Below are positions 44,300-54,013 of a stretch of 64,000 bases of DNA, in pieces (positions within the stretch are counted from its first letter, which is position 1; each line of letters opens with the position of its first letter). Location of the stretch: contig JARIAQ010000026.1 of assembly GCA_029257775.1 (NCBI GenBank), forward strand, positions 1-64,000, written 5' to 3'. The stretch comes from Blautia sp. (GTDB taxonomy: Bacteria; Bacillota; Clostridia; Lachnospirales; Lachnospiraceae). The notes under the pieces were generated by a model. It saw only the letters and a list, made by a program, of their open reading frames with translations, was not told the origin of the DNA and searched no databases. Position numbers and translations under genes: made by a program.

Positions 44300-45594
44300 T
44301 GTTCCTCTCCATATACTCTAATCACCGAAGAAATTTTCTTCACTACATCCATACTTTCTAAAAGTAAAATTGCATCATGAAAATTTCCTTCTTTTACTTT
44401 TGATGTTACTAACACCAATTCTGCCAAATCCTCATGTCTATGTTTCTGTATCATTTGTGCAATACTTACCTGATATTTTTCCAGTACACTAGCAATGGCC
44501 GCCAATACTCCCGGATTATCACTAGCATGAATACGCAAAAAGAATCGACTTTCAATATCCTCCTGATTTTTAATTGGAAGTGTTTTGTAACAAGTGCAAC
44601 GAATTCTTCCTGTACAATCAAATAAAATATTTCGTACAATATCAAACACATCACCTACAATAGCACTTGCCGTAGGTAGTTCACCAGCACCTCTGCCATA
44701 AAACATGGCATCGTCTACTGCATCTCCATGAACAAATACTGCATTAAATGAATCATTAACCGATGCCAAAGGATGTTTCTCAGACACCAACATCGGTTGT
44801 ACTGCCACTTCAATTCCTGTATCCGTATTTCTAGCAACACCTAAAAGCTTAATAACACAGCCTAAATCTCTGGCATAGCGAATATCCTTTGAAGAAATAC
44901 GCGTAATTCCCTCTGTCGAAACATTTTCAAAAGTCACTCTGGAATTAAAAGCGATGGATGCCATAATTGCCATCTTTCTTCCCGCATCATATCCCTGTAT
45001 ATCAGCTGTAGGATCTGCTTCAGCATAACCCAATTTCGTAGCTAACGCAAGGGCATCTGCAAATTCCATATTTTCCTGTGTCATTTTTGTAAGAATAAAA
45101 TTTGTTGTTCCATTTACAATACCAACAATTTCAGAAAGATAATTTCCAGTAAGGCACTGCTTTAAGGGACGGATAATAGGAATTCCCCCTGCTACAGCTG
45201 CCTCAAACAAAAGATCGCAGTTATTCGCTGCAGCATAGTCTAGAAGTTCTCCTCCATAAGATGCAATCAAATCCTTATTGGCTGTAACTACATTTTTTCC
45301 CGCCTTTAATGCCTCTATAATATACGTTTTAGCTGGTTCAATTCCACCAATTACTTCAATTACAATATCAATAGTTTCGTCCTCTAAAATTTCTTTCCAA
45401 CTATTTGTCAGAATTTCCGGCTCTGTAATTTTTGCTGCCGCTTTTTTTAAATTTCGAACAAGAATTTTTTTTAGTTTTACAGTGGCACCAATTTTTTTCT
45501 CCATCTCAATTTCTTGATTTTTCAGTACCTTGTATACCCCGGTTCCTACAGTACCAAGGCCTAAAAGTGCTGCGTTAATTTCTTTTTTCTTCAT
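44296..45594 (-). CDS. hom: Homoserine dehydrogenase
   Basis: It reduces aspartate semialdehyde to homoserine, the branch to threonine and methionine. The 432 residues contain the Rossmann GLGTVGTGVYKVL start, the GGIEPAKTYIIEALKAGKNVVTANKDLI region near 90, the catalytic NGTTNFILTKM near 165 and GYAEADPTADIQGYDAGRK near 195. A C-terminal ACT domain (about 345-425) implies feedback control. I use the ATG at 45594 (AAGGAAG six bases upstream) instead of the ATG at 45612. It overlaps the PHP gene end by about 20 bases and alaX by four. Confidence 0.94.
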   Translation of the reverse strand: MKKKEINAALLGLGTVGTGVYKVLKNQEIEMEKKIGATVKLKKILVRNLKKAAAKITEPEILTNSWKEILEDETIDIVIEVIGGIEPAKTYIIEALKAGKNVVTANKDLIASYGGELLDYAAANNCDLLFEAAVAGGIPIIRPLKQCLTGNYLSEIVGIVNGTTNFILTKMTQENMEFADALALATKLGYAEADPTADIQGYDAGRKMAIMASIAFNSRVTFENVSTEGITRISSKDIRYARDLGCVIKLLGVARNTDTGIEVAVQPMLVSEKHPLASVNDSFNAVFVHGDAVDDAMFYGRGAGELPTASAIVGDVFDIVRNILFDCTGRIRCTCYKTLPIKNQEDIESRFFLRIHASDNPGVLAAIASVLEKYQVSIAQMIQKHRHEDLAELVLVTSKVKEGNFHDAILLLESMDVVKKISSVIRVYGEEQ

Positions 45595-46399
45595 GCTTTT
45601 CTTCCTTTTCAACCTCTACTCTCTCAATGAACCCTTTTTTTAACTTACTATTTCGCTTAAATGCTTTGCTCCAGCCTCCGATTTTATTATATACCCAAAA
45701 AGAATGGGAAAGAACCGCTTTTGCCTTTCCTATTTTTTCCTTTGTTGTATTCGTATAAATACTACCGCCACAATTTAACTTTGTTCCCTTCATAATATGC
45801 ATAATTAAATCTGATTCACATGTAATATCATCAGGAACCTCTGTATATGCCAATCCTACGCAATCTGCCTTGTGGGCATCACTTCCCCCTGTTCCCGGCA
45901 AATCGTATTGTTCCGCAATTTTTACCGCTTTATCATTTACTTCCTGCGGTTCACAGGCATTAAAGGTCTCCATAAAGTCAAATTCCTTTAAAATATCAGG
46001 ATTTCTCTGGTATGCCTTTGCATTCATAAAACTCATGAATTTTTCACCACATGGATGTGCTGGTCCCAGAATTCCTCCATAATTATGCACAATTGGTATA
46101 AGCATCTGCACTGGAATCCCACGAAGTTCCAAAAGGCGTATTTTAATATTTTCTGGCATAATTACAATAATATGACCTGCATCTAAAGTATCATATTCAA
46201 TTCCTTTTAGAACTAAAAAATCCTCATATTTTTTTCCTTTGATATTTTTTTTCCAATAACGGTATCCACCATAGGAATCATGATCTGTTACTAACATTCC
46301 CCCAAATCCCTGTGCTTTTAACATGGATATATATTCTTCAATAGGGACTTTTCCATCAATAGAACCCTCTTTTGTATGGCAATGCATGTCAATCTTCAT
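45575..46399 (-). CDS. PHP-domain phosphoesterase
   Basis: The 274 residues have the PHP metal motifs: MHCHTKEGS at residue 5, LVTDHDSYGGY near 36, GPAHPCGE near 114 and GGSDAHKAD near 172. These coordinate two or three metals for phosphoester hydrolysis. Relatives cleave nucleotide or RNA 5'-ends (YciV/RNase AM type) or histidinol phosphate; the substrate here is not determinable. It has an AAGGAGA site and overlaps hom, so the order PHP-hom-alaX suggests one transcript. Confidence 0.85.
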   Translation of the reverse strand: MKIDMHCHTKEGSIDGKVPIEEYISMLKAQGFGGMLVTDHDSYGGYRYWKKNIKGKKYEDFLVLKGIEYDTLDAGHIIVIMPENIKIRLLELRGIPVQMLIPIVHNYGGILGPAHPCGEKFMSFMNAKAYQRNPDILKEFDFMETFNACEPQEVNDKAVKIAEQYDLPGTGGSDAHKADCVGLAYTEVPDDITCESDLIMHIMKGTKLNCGGSIYTNTTKEKIGKAKAVLSHSFWVYNKIGGWSKAFKRNSKLKKGFIERVEVEKEEKHEEKRN

Positions 46400-46435
46400 G
46401 ACAACATCTCCTTCCCCGCATTTGATATTTCAAAT

Positions 46436-47212
46436 TTACATACCAAATCTTTGTTTTAACGCACTCATCTTCTCCTTTGGAAGAATCAAATTAAAACTAT
46501 TAGGATTGATTACAATCCCTTTTGCAATTGGTATCAATACTTTTTCCATATTTTCAAATGTTGCTAAAAGTGCCTGATATTTTCCTTCTTTGTTAAATCT
46601 GCGAAATTCCTCAGCATCTGTAAAAACAGGCTGGAAAACATCACCATTCTGATTTTTCACATAAGGAACCTGTACATTTTTTTCGTCATCACCTTTTTTT
46701 TCTACTGCCAAAAGGAATTTACTTTTAACAACATTTGCTGCAACTTCCTCTTCCAATTCAGGAAGGGTTTTCTTTTCTGACATTTCCACATCTCTACGAA
46801 ATTCCTGCATAAAATAAATAGCAGATAACTGAAGTTGTGGATTAAATAATGGTCTTTTTTCCTCTGGGAGTATAGAAAAATCAGGCTTTTTCACAATTTC
46901 TTCTAATTCGAGTTCTGTTTTTTTATCCTTTTCATGATACACCACACTATTTATTCCCAAAGTATAAAGTGTTGTGTAGAAATTAAGAAAACTCTTATTT
47001 TCCACTTTTATTCCTGCTACTGCATTTTTTTCTGCGGCAATAGACTGTGCCGCTTTTTCTAAATCTTCTTTGTCTTCAAAAATCCACACTTGGTCGTTAA
47101 AACTTTCTGAATCACAAATCACGAAGGGCTGTCTGGTTGCTCTTGAAAAAAGTGCAAATACTTCCTCTCTTGTCTGTATTTTCTGAATCAGTTCTTTTTT
47201 TACATTCTCCAT
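46436..47212 (-). CDS. SseB-family protein
   Basis: This 258-residue soluble protein has a C-terminal SseB domain (about 160-258). It is recognised by FQPVFTDAEEFRRFNKEGKYQALLATFENMEKVL and the following GIVINPNSFNLILPKE. The first 150 residues form a separate alpha/beta region (FVICDSESFNDQVWIFEDKEDLEKAAQ) that I cannot assign. SseB-type domains are of uncertain function in Firmicutes. The upstream neighbour is DUF2284, and the downstream gap to the PHP gene is only 36 bases. Confidence 0.8.
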   Translation of the reverse strand: MENVKKELIQKIQTREEVFALFSRATRQPFVICDSESFNDQVWIFEDKEDLEKAAQSIAAEKNAVAGIKVENKSFLNFYTTLYTLGINSVVYHEKDKKTELELEEIVKKPDFSILPEEKRPLFNPQLQLSAIYFMQEFRRDVEMSEKKTLPELEEEVAANVVKSKFLLAVEKKGDDEKNVQVPYVKNQNGDVFQPVFTDAEEFRRFNKEGKYQALLATFENMEKVLIPIAKGIVINPNSFNLILPKEKMSALKQRFGM

Positions 47213-47279
47213 GTCCTTCTTCTCCTGTTGTAATCTTTTCTATGTATAGTATACACCTTTTTCTTACTTTTGTCCCTGT

Positions 47280-47822
47280 TTATTTCCTATCAAAAAAAAG
47301 CAAGCTAAAAAATGCCACTTTTCCTTCGCAATAATAAGGAAATCCACAATATTCTGCCAGCTTATTCACTTGAATGCAAAAGGCAGACAGACAAGAAGCT
47401 CTTTTATCCGGAAATACACATTCTTTTCCTTCTACTATAGCACAAGGTGTGCATAGCTGACATGGTCCTGCCATTGCAGGCAAATATTCCGGAATTTCTT
47501 TCTCTAATTTTAAAATCAAGCTTCTGGTAAGCTGATTATGATGTTTTTTAATTAAGCGGGTTTCACTGTCATCATTAATATCATGAACCATGGTAATGGT
47601 CTGAAGTACCAACGCTTTTTTAAATCTATCTGCTTTTTCTTTTAATTGTTCAAATGTTCCACAAGCTGGAGGACATGAATAATTTCTTTCATAATTTCCG
47701 CAATAATTCATTTCACAAAATCTACGAAAACTACCATCATATTCAATTACTTCTGCATCGATAATTTTATAATTTGTAAATCCAAGATTACTTACCTCTT
47801 CTAGAATTTTTTCTTCCTGCAT
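47280..47822 (-). CDS. DUF2284 metal-binding protein
   Basis: This 180-residue protein has eleven cysteines, in the pattern CEMNYCGNYERNYSCPPACG near residues 36-55 and GPCQLCTPCAIVEGKECVFPDKRASCLSAFCI near 115-146. That resembles the DUF2284 family of predicted iron-sulfur or zinc proteins. No reaction is known. A binding site (AAAGGA) precedes the ATG. It lies 18 bases after the membrane-anchored gene, probably in one transcript. Confidence 0.85.
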   Translation of the reverse strand: MQEEKILEEVSNLGFTNYKIIDAEVIEYDGSFRRFCEMNYCGNYERNYSCPPACGTFEQLKEKADRFKKALVLQTITMVHDINDDSETRLIKKHHNQLTRSLILKLEKEIPEYLPAMAGPCQLCTPCAIVEGKECVFPDKRASCLSAFCIQVNKLAEYCGFPYYCEGKVAFFSLLFFDRK

Positions 47823-47839
47823 CTTTTATCGTCCTTTCT

Positions 47840-48649
47840 TTATTCAGCTGTTTCAATAGGTGTCACAGAAAATCCATATTCTATCTCTTTATTTTCCCAA
47901 TATCCTTTAACCTGATAAATATAACCTGGCTGTATCGTTATTTCCCAATTACCGACATCATTCTTTTTCCCAATCACTGCCTCACCTTCTGGAATTGGTG
48001 ATGTATCTGATTCTTCCATTTTCTCTTCTGCTCCCCAGCGCACAACATCTACATTTTGGGGTTGCACATTAAACAAAAGTTCTGCCACTGTATCTTTATC
48101 AACAGAAAGTTCCATAATTTGAGGAAGCTTTAAAATTGGAAGATCTGTTACCATATCTGCTGCTGCTGTTACCAATGCCTGAGATTGTCTATAAGAAATA
48201 TCTAAGTATGGATTTTCTGTTTCATCTGGTGTAACTTGAAATTCTTCTAAATAATATTCGTACTTTTCTACGTATTCTTTTTTCTCTTTTTCTACTCTCT
48301 GCATTTTTGTAATTCCAGGATACTGAGCTGGGTAAGATTGGGCAATTGCTCCATTTCCCCAAATTTTCATTACATCTCCTGAATACAACTCTTTTTCTTC
48401 TATTCTTTTCTCTTTTTCATCATATAATTCTTGAGGAATATTACCATAAAATACCATTTCTGTATCTAGCTCTACAAAAATACTATTTCCTTGTTCATCC
48501 TTTAAATAAACAGCTTTCATATAAGGCTCTTCATTTTCCTTTTTCAAATTTTCAAAACTATTTTTTCCAAAACATAAACAGCCTATTATTAAAATAACTA
48601 AAACAGCTATGATAGCTCCCGCAATTCCTATATTTTTTTTATTTCTCAC
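47840..48649 (-). CDS. Membrane-anchored protein with DUF3221-like region
   Basis: GTG start with GGAGAGGG just upstream. An N-terminal basic stretch and a hydrophobic helix (NIGIAGAIIAVLVILIIGCLCFG, residues 6-28) anchor the protein. The cysteines do not give a clean lipobox. The outside part contains GDVMKIWGNGAIAQSYPAQYPGITKM near residue 92, resembling the YobA/DUF3221 OB-fold. A second half has an IQPGYIYQVKGYWE beta segment. Function is unknown. It may modulate envelope stress, but that is inference from topology only. Confidence 0.65.
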   Translation of the reverse strand: MRNKKNIGIAGAIIAVLVILIIGCLCFGKNSFENLKKENEEPYMKAVYLKDEQGNSIFVELDTEMVFYGNIPQELYDEKEKRIEEKELYSGDVMKIWGNGAIAQSYPAQYPGITKMQRVEKEKKEYVEKYEYYLEEFQVTPDETENPYLDISYRQSQALVTAAADMVTDLPILKLPQIMELSVDKDTVAELLFNVQPQNVDVVRWGAEEKMEESDTSPIPEGEAVIGKKNDVGNWEITIQPGYIYQVKGYWENKEIEYGFSVTPIETAE

Positions 48650-48714
48650 CTAACCCTCTCCTTTGCATTCTTTATTTTCAGAATACCATAATTTCTTTCT
48701 GAAAACAACTAAAT

Positions 48715-48765
48715 CAAAAAAGAAGAAGCATTACATTAAGCATCACTTACTGTAACACCTCTTCT
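48715..48765 (-). terminator. Terminator of the methylaspartate operon
   Basis: On the minus strand AGAAGAGGTGTTACA pairs with TGTAATGCTTCTTCT (15 bp with three G-T wobbles), followed by TTTTTT. It starts 11 bases after the last stop (48776), giving the long catabolic operon a defined end. Confidence 0.85.
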
Positions 48766-48775
48766 CTTCATTTAA

Positions 48776-49312
48776 TTATTTACATACTTCATTGTAAAGA
48801 TTTCTTCCTTTTGAATCAATAACTACAATTACAGGAAAATTCTCTACTTCTAGCTTTCTTATTGCCTCAGTTCCTAAATCCTCATAGGCAATAACTTCTG
48901 CTTTTTTAATACATTTTGACAGCAATGCACCAGCGCCTCCCACTGCTGCAAAAAATACTGCTCCATTTCTAACAATAGCTTCTGTAACTTCTGGTTTTCT
49001 TTTTCCTTTTCCTATCATACCTGTAAGCCCTAAATCTAACAGCCTTGGTGCATATTTATCCATACGGCTGGCTGTTGTCGGACCTGCAGAACCAATAACT
49101 CTGCCTTCTCTAGCAGGAGTTGGTCCCATATAATAAATAATATTATTATTTAAATCAATAGGAATCTCTTCTCCTTTATCCAAGGCCTCTGACATTCTAA
49201 GATGTGCCGCATCTCTTGCTGTATAAATTGTACCTGTAATATAAACATAATCCCCTGCCTCTAAAGATTTCACTTCTGTTTTATCAAGGGGTGCTTGCAT
49301 ATATCTGTCCAT
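48776..49312 (-). CDS. Class I fumarase/mesaconase-type hydratase, beta subunit
   Basis: This is the C-terminal half of a heterodimeric iron-sulfur hydro-lyase (fumarase/tartrate dehydratase family). The 178 residues contain PLDKTEVKSLEAGDYVYITG at the start, GPTPAREGRVIGSAGPTTASRMDKYAPRLLDLGLTGMIGKGKR near 75-118 and the VFFAAVGGAGALLSKCI region. Class I enzymes can hydrate both fumarate and mesaconate. In this operon, next to methylaspartate ammonia-lyase and citramalate lyase, mesaconate hydration to citramalate is the likely task. It follows the alpha subunit by 27 bases and is the last gene before the terminator. Confidence 0.9.
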   Translation of the reverse strand: MDRYMQAPLDKTEVKSLEAGDYVYITGTIYTARDAAHLRMSEALDKGEEIPIDLNNNIIYYMGPTPAREGRVIGSAGPTTASRMDKYAPRLLDLGLTGMIGKGKRKPEVTEAIVRNGAVFFAAVGGAGALLSKCIKKAEVIAYEDLGTEAIRKLEVENFPVIVVIDSKGRNLYNEVCK

Positions 49313-49339
49313 CTTTCATTCCTCCAAACATTTGCTCTC

Positions 49340-50185
49340 TTATATAGTTCTTGCAATATGGCGATTTACATGACAACAGATGTTTACTGCCACAGGAAGT
49401 CCTGCAATATGTGTTGCATAAGTATTGATATTAACTGCCAGTGCCGTAGTATCTCCACCTAAGCCTGCCGGACCTAAACCAATTTGATTAATTTTTTCTA
49501 ATAATTCTTCTTCCAATTCTTTAACATGAGAAAGTTCTGAATGTGTGCCAACCTCTCTTGTAAGCGCTTTTTTCGCCAAAATCGCCGCTTTTTCAAAAGT
49601 TCCTCCAATTCCCACTCCAACCACAACTGGCGGACAGGCATTCGGACCTGCTTCTTTTACTGTATTGATAATTGCTGTTTTCACGCCCTCAATACCATCT
49701 GCTGGTTTTAACATATATATTTTGCTCATGTTCTCACTTCCGAAACCTTTAGGCGCTACTGTAATTTCCACCTGATCTCCTGGTACAATCTCATAGTGGA
49801 TAATCGCTGGTGTATTATCTTTTGTATTCACACGTAACAAAGGATCTCCTACTACAGACTTTCTTAAATAACCTTCTGCATATCCCTGTCTTACCCCTTC
49901 GTTTACTGCGTCTTCTACACTTCCGCCTTCAAAATGTACCTCTTGTCCTATCTTTAGAAATACTACTGCCATTCCTGTATCCTGGCAAATTGGTATCATA
50001 TCTTCTCCTGCAATGTCTAAGTTTTCTAAAAGTTGTGCTAAAATCTGTTTTGCCAAAGGTTTGGTTTCTTTCTCATGGGCATTTTTCATAGCTTTATCCA
50101 TATCTGGTGCTAGATAGTGATTTGCCTGAATACACATTTCTTTAATATTTTCTGTTAAAAGTTTTACATCTATACTGCGAATCAT
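49340..50185 (-). CDS. Class I fumarase/mesaconase-type hydratase, alpha subunit
   Basis: This is the N-terminal half that binds the [4Fe-4S] cluster. The 281 residues have conserved cysteines in PICQDTGMAVVFLKIG near 63, AGPNACPPVVVGVGIGG near 188 and INICCHVNRH at the end. DNTPAIIHYEIVPGDQVEI lies near 125. It has a GGGAGG site before the ATG. With the beta subunit it forms a two-gene mesaconase, converting mesaconate to (S)-citramalate. Fumarase activity as well would be normal for this class. Confidence 0.9.
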   Translation of the reverse strand: MIRSIDVKLLTENIKEMCIQANHYLAPDMDKAMKNAHEKETKPLAKQILAQLLENLDIAGEDMIPICQDTGMAVVFLKIGQEVHFEGGSVEDAVNEGVRQGYAEGYLRKSVVGDPLLRVNTKDNTPAIIHYEIVPGDQVEITVAPKGFGSENMSKIYMLKPADGIEGVKTAIINTVKEAGPNACPPVVVGVGIGGTFEKAAILAKKALTREVGTHSELSHVKELEEELLEKINQIGLGPAGLGGDTTALAVNINTYATHIAGLPVAVNICCHVNRHIARTI

Positions 50186-50208
50186 GCCAACTTCCTCCCA
50201 TTTCTGCT

Positions 50209-51159
50209 CTACTTCAAATGATTCGTTAAATGCTTGCTAAGGTCAATACGATTAAAATCCTTAATATTATCGGACTGATGTTTTCCCAATAATCCAATCA
50301 GCATATAATATCCATTTCTGGGATCTTGAGGATAATCCTTAACTAAAGTAAAATCCTTAATTTTTCCGGTGCTGGAAATATGCATTCTCGGTCCTAAACA
50401 TTCCAATATATAATTCCCTATTTGTACATGATTTTCGTCATAATATGACACTGGCAAATCTTGTGCTACGGCCTCTTTTACCTTTCTCTCCAGTTCATAA
50501 ATATCCACTGATGGTTTTTCCTCAAATTCCAACACAAAGCCATGACGAACATCAGAACGGGGACCATCCTGTGCATATCCCTCTCCCATAAAATGCACAC
50601 ACAAATCTTCTAATGTATGCGCTGCTTTTCTATAAGTTACAGATTTATGTACAATTTTAGCAATATTTTCTGGAAGTGGACCAAACATATTCGGTCTTGT
50701 AATAATAATCTCTTCCCCGATTCCCACTAATAAGTCTGCATTACGTTTTAAAAATGGAAAAATCAATTCAAAGTGCTCTACAATTACCATTTTTCCGTTT
50801 TTAGCTGCTTCTAAAATGGCATCTGCAAGAACATGCATCTGTGTAAACGCAGACTCAAAGCGAATATCCAAATGATATGTATGAGGAGAAAACGGGTCTT
50901 CCAGATTTTCATGTAGTAAGGGCAACGGACGTATATTTACTCCCTCATCATCATTTGTAAGATCTATTCCTGGAAACATTCCCTTGATTAGAAGACTTTT
51001 CCCTGCACCTGCATCTCCAATGATTCCAATAATATGGTCAAAGGGACTTAAATACATCTGACTTAACTGCATCCCCAAATCAGCCATACGCCGATTTCCT
51101 CTGGGCGCAAAATAATAACTGTACAGGTTTCCATCCTGCATCTGTTTTGAATATGCCAT
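50209..51159 (-). CDS. P-loop NTPase fused to an AlaRS second-additional-domain-like region
   Basis: Residues about 1-190 form a P-loop module with Walker A GIIGDAGAGKSLL near residue 44 and a hydrophobic strand with a possible catalytic acid, GKMVIVEHFELIFPFLKRNADLLVG, near 120. Residues about 200-300 resemble the tRNA_SAD domain, ending CLGPRMHISSTGKIKDFTLV. In AlaRS and AlaX this is CxGTHxxxTGxI, so the Cys-His spacing here is longer. I recall similar proteins annotated only as 'alanine-tRNA synthetase second additional domain-containing', without a role. It sits between mal and the mesaconase subunits. Start ATG at 51159 follows AAAAAGGA; the longer frame from 51225 has no site. A maintenance factor or small-molecule kinase for the pathway is speculation. 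Confidence 0.75.
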   Translation of the reverse strand: MAYSKQMQDGNLYSYYFAPRGNRRMADLGMQLSQMYLSPFDHIIGIIGDAGAGKSLLIKGMFPGIDLTNDDEGVNIRPLPLLHENLEDPFSPHTYHLDIRFESAFTQMHVLADAILEAAKNGKMVIVEHFELIFPFLKRNADLLVGIGEEIIITRPNMFGPLPENIAKIVHKSVTYRKAAHTLEDLCVHFMGEGYAQDGPRSDVRHGFVLEFEEKPSVDIYELERKVKEAVAQDLPVSYYDENHVQIGNYILECLGPRMHISSTGKIKDFTLVKDYPQDPRNGYYMLIGLLGKHQSDNIKDFNRIDLSKHLTNHLK

Positions 51160-51260
51160 ATTTTTATTCCTTTTTATTTGCCAGAATAGCCAGTCACATT
51201 TCAGTTTTCTAAAATGTGCTGGCATATTCTTTCATCCTTATTTCCTAGTGTCCTTTATCA

Positions 51261-52508
51261 TTAATTTTTTCTTGCTTTACGAAGGGCAAGGATTCTTTCC
51301 ATTTCATTGTAGACAATCATATATCCTTCGTCAACACCCATACCAGGTTTTGCTAAAATCTGATCTGGTTTTGTAGCCATAGCACAGTTTACACATACCT
51401 GAGCTGAGCGATCTGTTTCGTTACAAGTACCACCTTGATAAGCTCCAAAACCTTTTTCTTTACAATATAATACTGCTTCTACAATATTATTGATTCCACC
51501 AAGATCTGGTGTTTTAATCTGAGCCATGTGTCCTGCCTTATTATCTGCAAAATATTTTACATCTTCTAAAGTGTTACACCATTCGTCAGCAACTAACTCT
51601 ACGTTTATACCACGTTTATCTACTTCTTCACGAAGTCCCTTTAGACAAAGCATCTGTTTTTCTCTTTCTTCTGCATCCATAGGTCCTTCAATTCTTAAAT
51701 GGAATGGTTTTGCTGCTTCTTCCAATTCTGCTAAATAATCTGCCATTGCAGAGTAATTATCTACGCCAAAAATTGCACCAATTGTTCCATATACATCAAT
51801 ATGAAATACAGGCATATAATTTTCATCATTGCGAAGTTTCTGTACTCGCTGGCTTAACCACTGTACATATTCTTTTAAAAGTTCTCCCTTTTCGCCCAAT
51901 TTTAATTTTACATTATTGATTAATGCATGAGGCATAACAGCAGCACCTTTTAAAATCATCTTATCTGCATTGTCATAACGATTATCACCAGACTGTGTAA
52001 AGACTGGAATCGGTTCTTCAGAAACAGTTGTTCCGTATTCGTCAGCTACAACTTCGCACATTAATCTCTTGCTGGATTTTGCAACTGCATCCAGAATTGC
52101 CTGGCTTACACCATAACGAATTGCAGTATGTAGTCTCTTTCCATCTACCTGAATGTTTTCCAACATTTCACATAAACCTTTAAAGCTGTCTGCTTCTTTT
52201 CCTACTAATTCTGGTTTGATATATTTATCAATAATTGGAATAAAATCTTCTGCTAAAAACAATGGATCACGACCACCTGCTCCTGAATACTGAACTGCAG
52301 CACAATCTCCCCATGCAATCTGTCCGTCCTCTAAGATTAACATAACGGAAATTGCCTCTCCTGCCTGTCTTACGGATTTAAATCCTGGTGTAACAGTTTC
52401 GCCAAAATAAGCTGATCCATCAGCTACTGCACCTTTTTTAATTGCTCTTTGATCATCAAAGAAAAATCCAGTTCTTGCTTTAGAACAAACAACATCTATT
52501 ATTTTCAT
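51261..52508 (-). CDS. mal: Methylaspartate ammonia-lyase
   Basis: It eliminates ammonia from (2S,3S)-3-methylaspartate to give mesaconate. This enolase-superfamily enzyme has 415 residues, the usual length. Recognisable pieces are KARTGFFFDDQRAIKKGA at residue 9, the SGAGGRDPLF loop near 73, metal-ligand regions HIDVYGTIG near 232, RIEGPMDAEE near 267 and LVADEWCNT near 301, and the base lysine in MAQIKTPDLGG near 327. CNETDRSAQVCV follows. The start ATG at 52508 has AAGGAGA eight bases upstream. It follows glmE and precedes the P-loop gene. Confidence 0.96.
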   Translation of the reverse strand: MKIIDVVCSKARTGFFFDDQRAIKKGAVADGSAYFGETVTPGFKSVRQAGEAISVMLILEDGQIAWGDCAAVQYSGAGGRDPLFLAEDFIPIIDKYIKPELVGKEADSFKGLCEMLENIQVDGKRLHTAIRYGVSQAILDAVAKSSKRLMCEVVADEYGTTVSEEPIPVFTQSGDNRYDNADKMILKGAAVMPHALINNVKLKLGEKGELLKEYVQWLSQRVQKLRNDENYMPVFHIDVYGTIGAIFGVDNYSAMADYLAELEEAAKPFHLRIEGPMDAEEREKQMLCLKGLREEVDKRGINVELVADEWCNTLEDVKYFADNKAGHMAQIKTPDLGGINNIVEAVLYCKEKGFGAYQGGTCNETDRSAQVCVNCAMATKPDQILAKPGMGVDEGYMIVYNEMERILALRKARKN

Positions 52509-52564
52509 GATACACTTCTCCTTAAACATTTATAATAATTTTTTATATGCTGTTGTCTTTCTTT

Positions 52565-54013
52565 TTATTTAGGCTTTCCAACAAGTCTTCCTTTACTGAT
52601 AGCATATACATCATCAATTACCATCTGGAAAGAAGCTTTTCTCTTTTCCAGTTTTGCACGATGTTCAATTTTACTTCTATTAAAATCAACCAGCTCTTGT
52701 GGCAATGGTACATTTGCTACGTTCAGGTAACGAACTGCGCCTTCATTGTCTCGTGCTGGAAGCATCTTTCCAAAGTTATAACGGCTTGGTGCAAATGGAA
52801 TATCAATAACACCGGCTTTTACTGCACGAATAACACCAAGTGCCAAATCTCCCATACCAAGTTCAAAACATTTATCTACTATAGCACATGTTTCACCTTT
52901 AATAATTGCTTTTTCAAGTTCAAGAGCAGAACTCTTTAATTCCTGATCTGCCAACAAAGAAATTGCCTGCTTTGTACAACGAAGTCCCTGTGCATTTGCT
53001 TCCATAGTTGGAACACCCATTGCTTCATGAGGTGTTTTTACAATTACTTTGGTCGCTTTTGCAAGTGCTGCTACAGAACTTCCCCAGGAGATAACAGCAA
53101 AAGCTTTTGCCTCGTCCTGTGGAAATCCTCCCATCCACTGATGAAGAACAGATGTAACTGTAACATCTTCATATCCATATTTTTCCAGATACTCTTCTGT
53201 CAGTTCTTCCAGAACACGTAAAGCTGCAACGTCTTGTACTAAATTACCGCACTGTCCATAACCAACTGTTACATTTTTTACTCCCTGCTCTGCTGCCAGC
53301 AATGCTTCAATAATTGCAACTGCATTTGACATAGAAGGTGGTACTAAAGTGCCAGTCAATGGTCCATAAGGTTCACGGTTAATGGAAACACCAGCTTCTT
53401 CATAAATACCTGTCAATCGGTCTACATATTGCCAATCATAAATTGTTCTCTCAAGAGGAACATCCTTTGCATAAGGAATATTATAAGAAATTCCACCGCC
53501 TTCATAGCTGGTAAACCCACCTGCATAACAAATTTCTGTCAGCAGTCTGGCATCTGGAGTACCGTGACGCACCTGTACCGGAGTATCCAGATTTTCAATA
53601 ATTTGACGGCATCCATATACACCATGGTTTACAGCTGGAAAACCATTTAACATAGATTTTTGTGTATGAATAGATTCTTTAATTCCAACTTCTGCTTCCT
53701 CATAACGATTCTGACGTGTATAGGAATCAATCGTTGTAGGAAGTAAATCTGCTTCACCTTTATCCTGTAAATACTGTAAAAGTTTAATATGTTCGTCAAT
53801 CAATGCTACACCAGCTCTTGGCTGAATTAAAGTTTTTCTTTCTTTTTTTGCCTGTGCCAGTTTTCTAGAAAAACTTTTTGTTTCAGGCATATTTTTATGA
53901 TATTCTACCGCTTCATCAAAATCAACATCTTTTCCAGTTGACCACTGTCCTAAAATCTCATTTCGAATACCATAAAACTCATCATCCGATAACTTTTTAT
54001 TTCTTATGTCCAT
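52565..54013 (-). CDS. glmE: Methylaspartate (glutamate) mutase epsilon subunit
   Basis: This is the large catalytic subunit of the adenosylcobalamin-dependent glutamate mutase that converts L-glutamate to (2S,3S)-3-methylaspartate. The 482 residues contain [21 protein letters not shown] near residue 26, [21 protein letters not shown] near 66, [31 protein letters not shown] near 147-177 and [18 protein letters not shown] near 310. These match GlmE, which forms the TIM barrel with the substrate site. The start overlaps glmL by 17 bases and has GGAGA nine bases before the ATG. It needs GlmS for B12 binding. Confidence 0.96.
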   Translation of the reverse strand: MDIRNKKLSDDEFYGIRNEILGQWSTGKDVDFDEAVEYHKNMPETKSFSRKLAQAKKERKTLIQPRAGVALIDEHIKLLQYLQDKGEADLLPTTIDSYTRQNRYEEAEVGIKESIHTQKSMLNGFPAVNHGVYGCRQIIENLDTPVQVRHGTPDARLLTEICYAGGFTSYEGGGISYNIPYAKDVPLERTIYDWQYVDRLTGIYEEAGVSINREPYGPLTGTLVPPSMSNAVAIIEALLAAEQGVKNVTVGYGQCGNLVQDVAALRVLEELTEEYLEKYGYEDVTVTSVLHQWMGGFPQDEAKAFAVISWGSSVAALAKATKVIVKTPHEAMGVPTMEANAQGLRCTKQAISLLADQELKSSALELEKAIIKGETCAIVDKCFELGMGDLALGVIRAVKAGVIDIPFAPSRYNFGKMLPARDNEGAVRYLNVANVPLPQELVDFNRSKIEHRAKLEKRKASFQMVIDDVYAISKGRLVGKPK

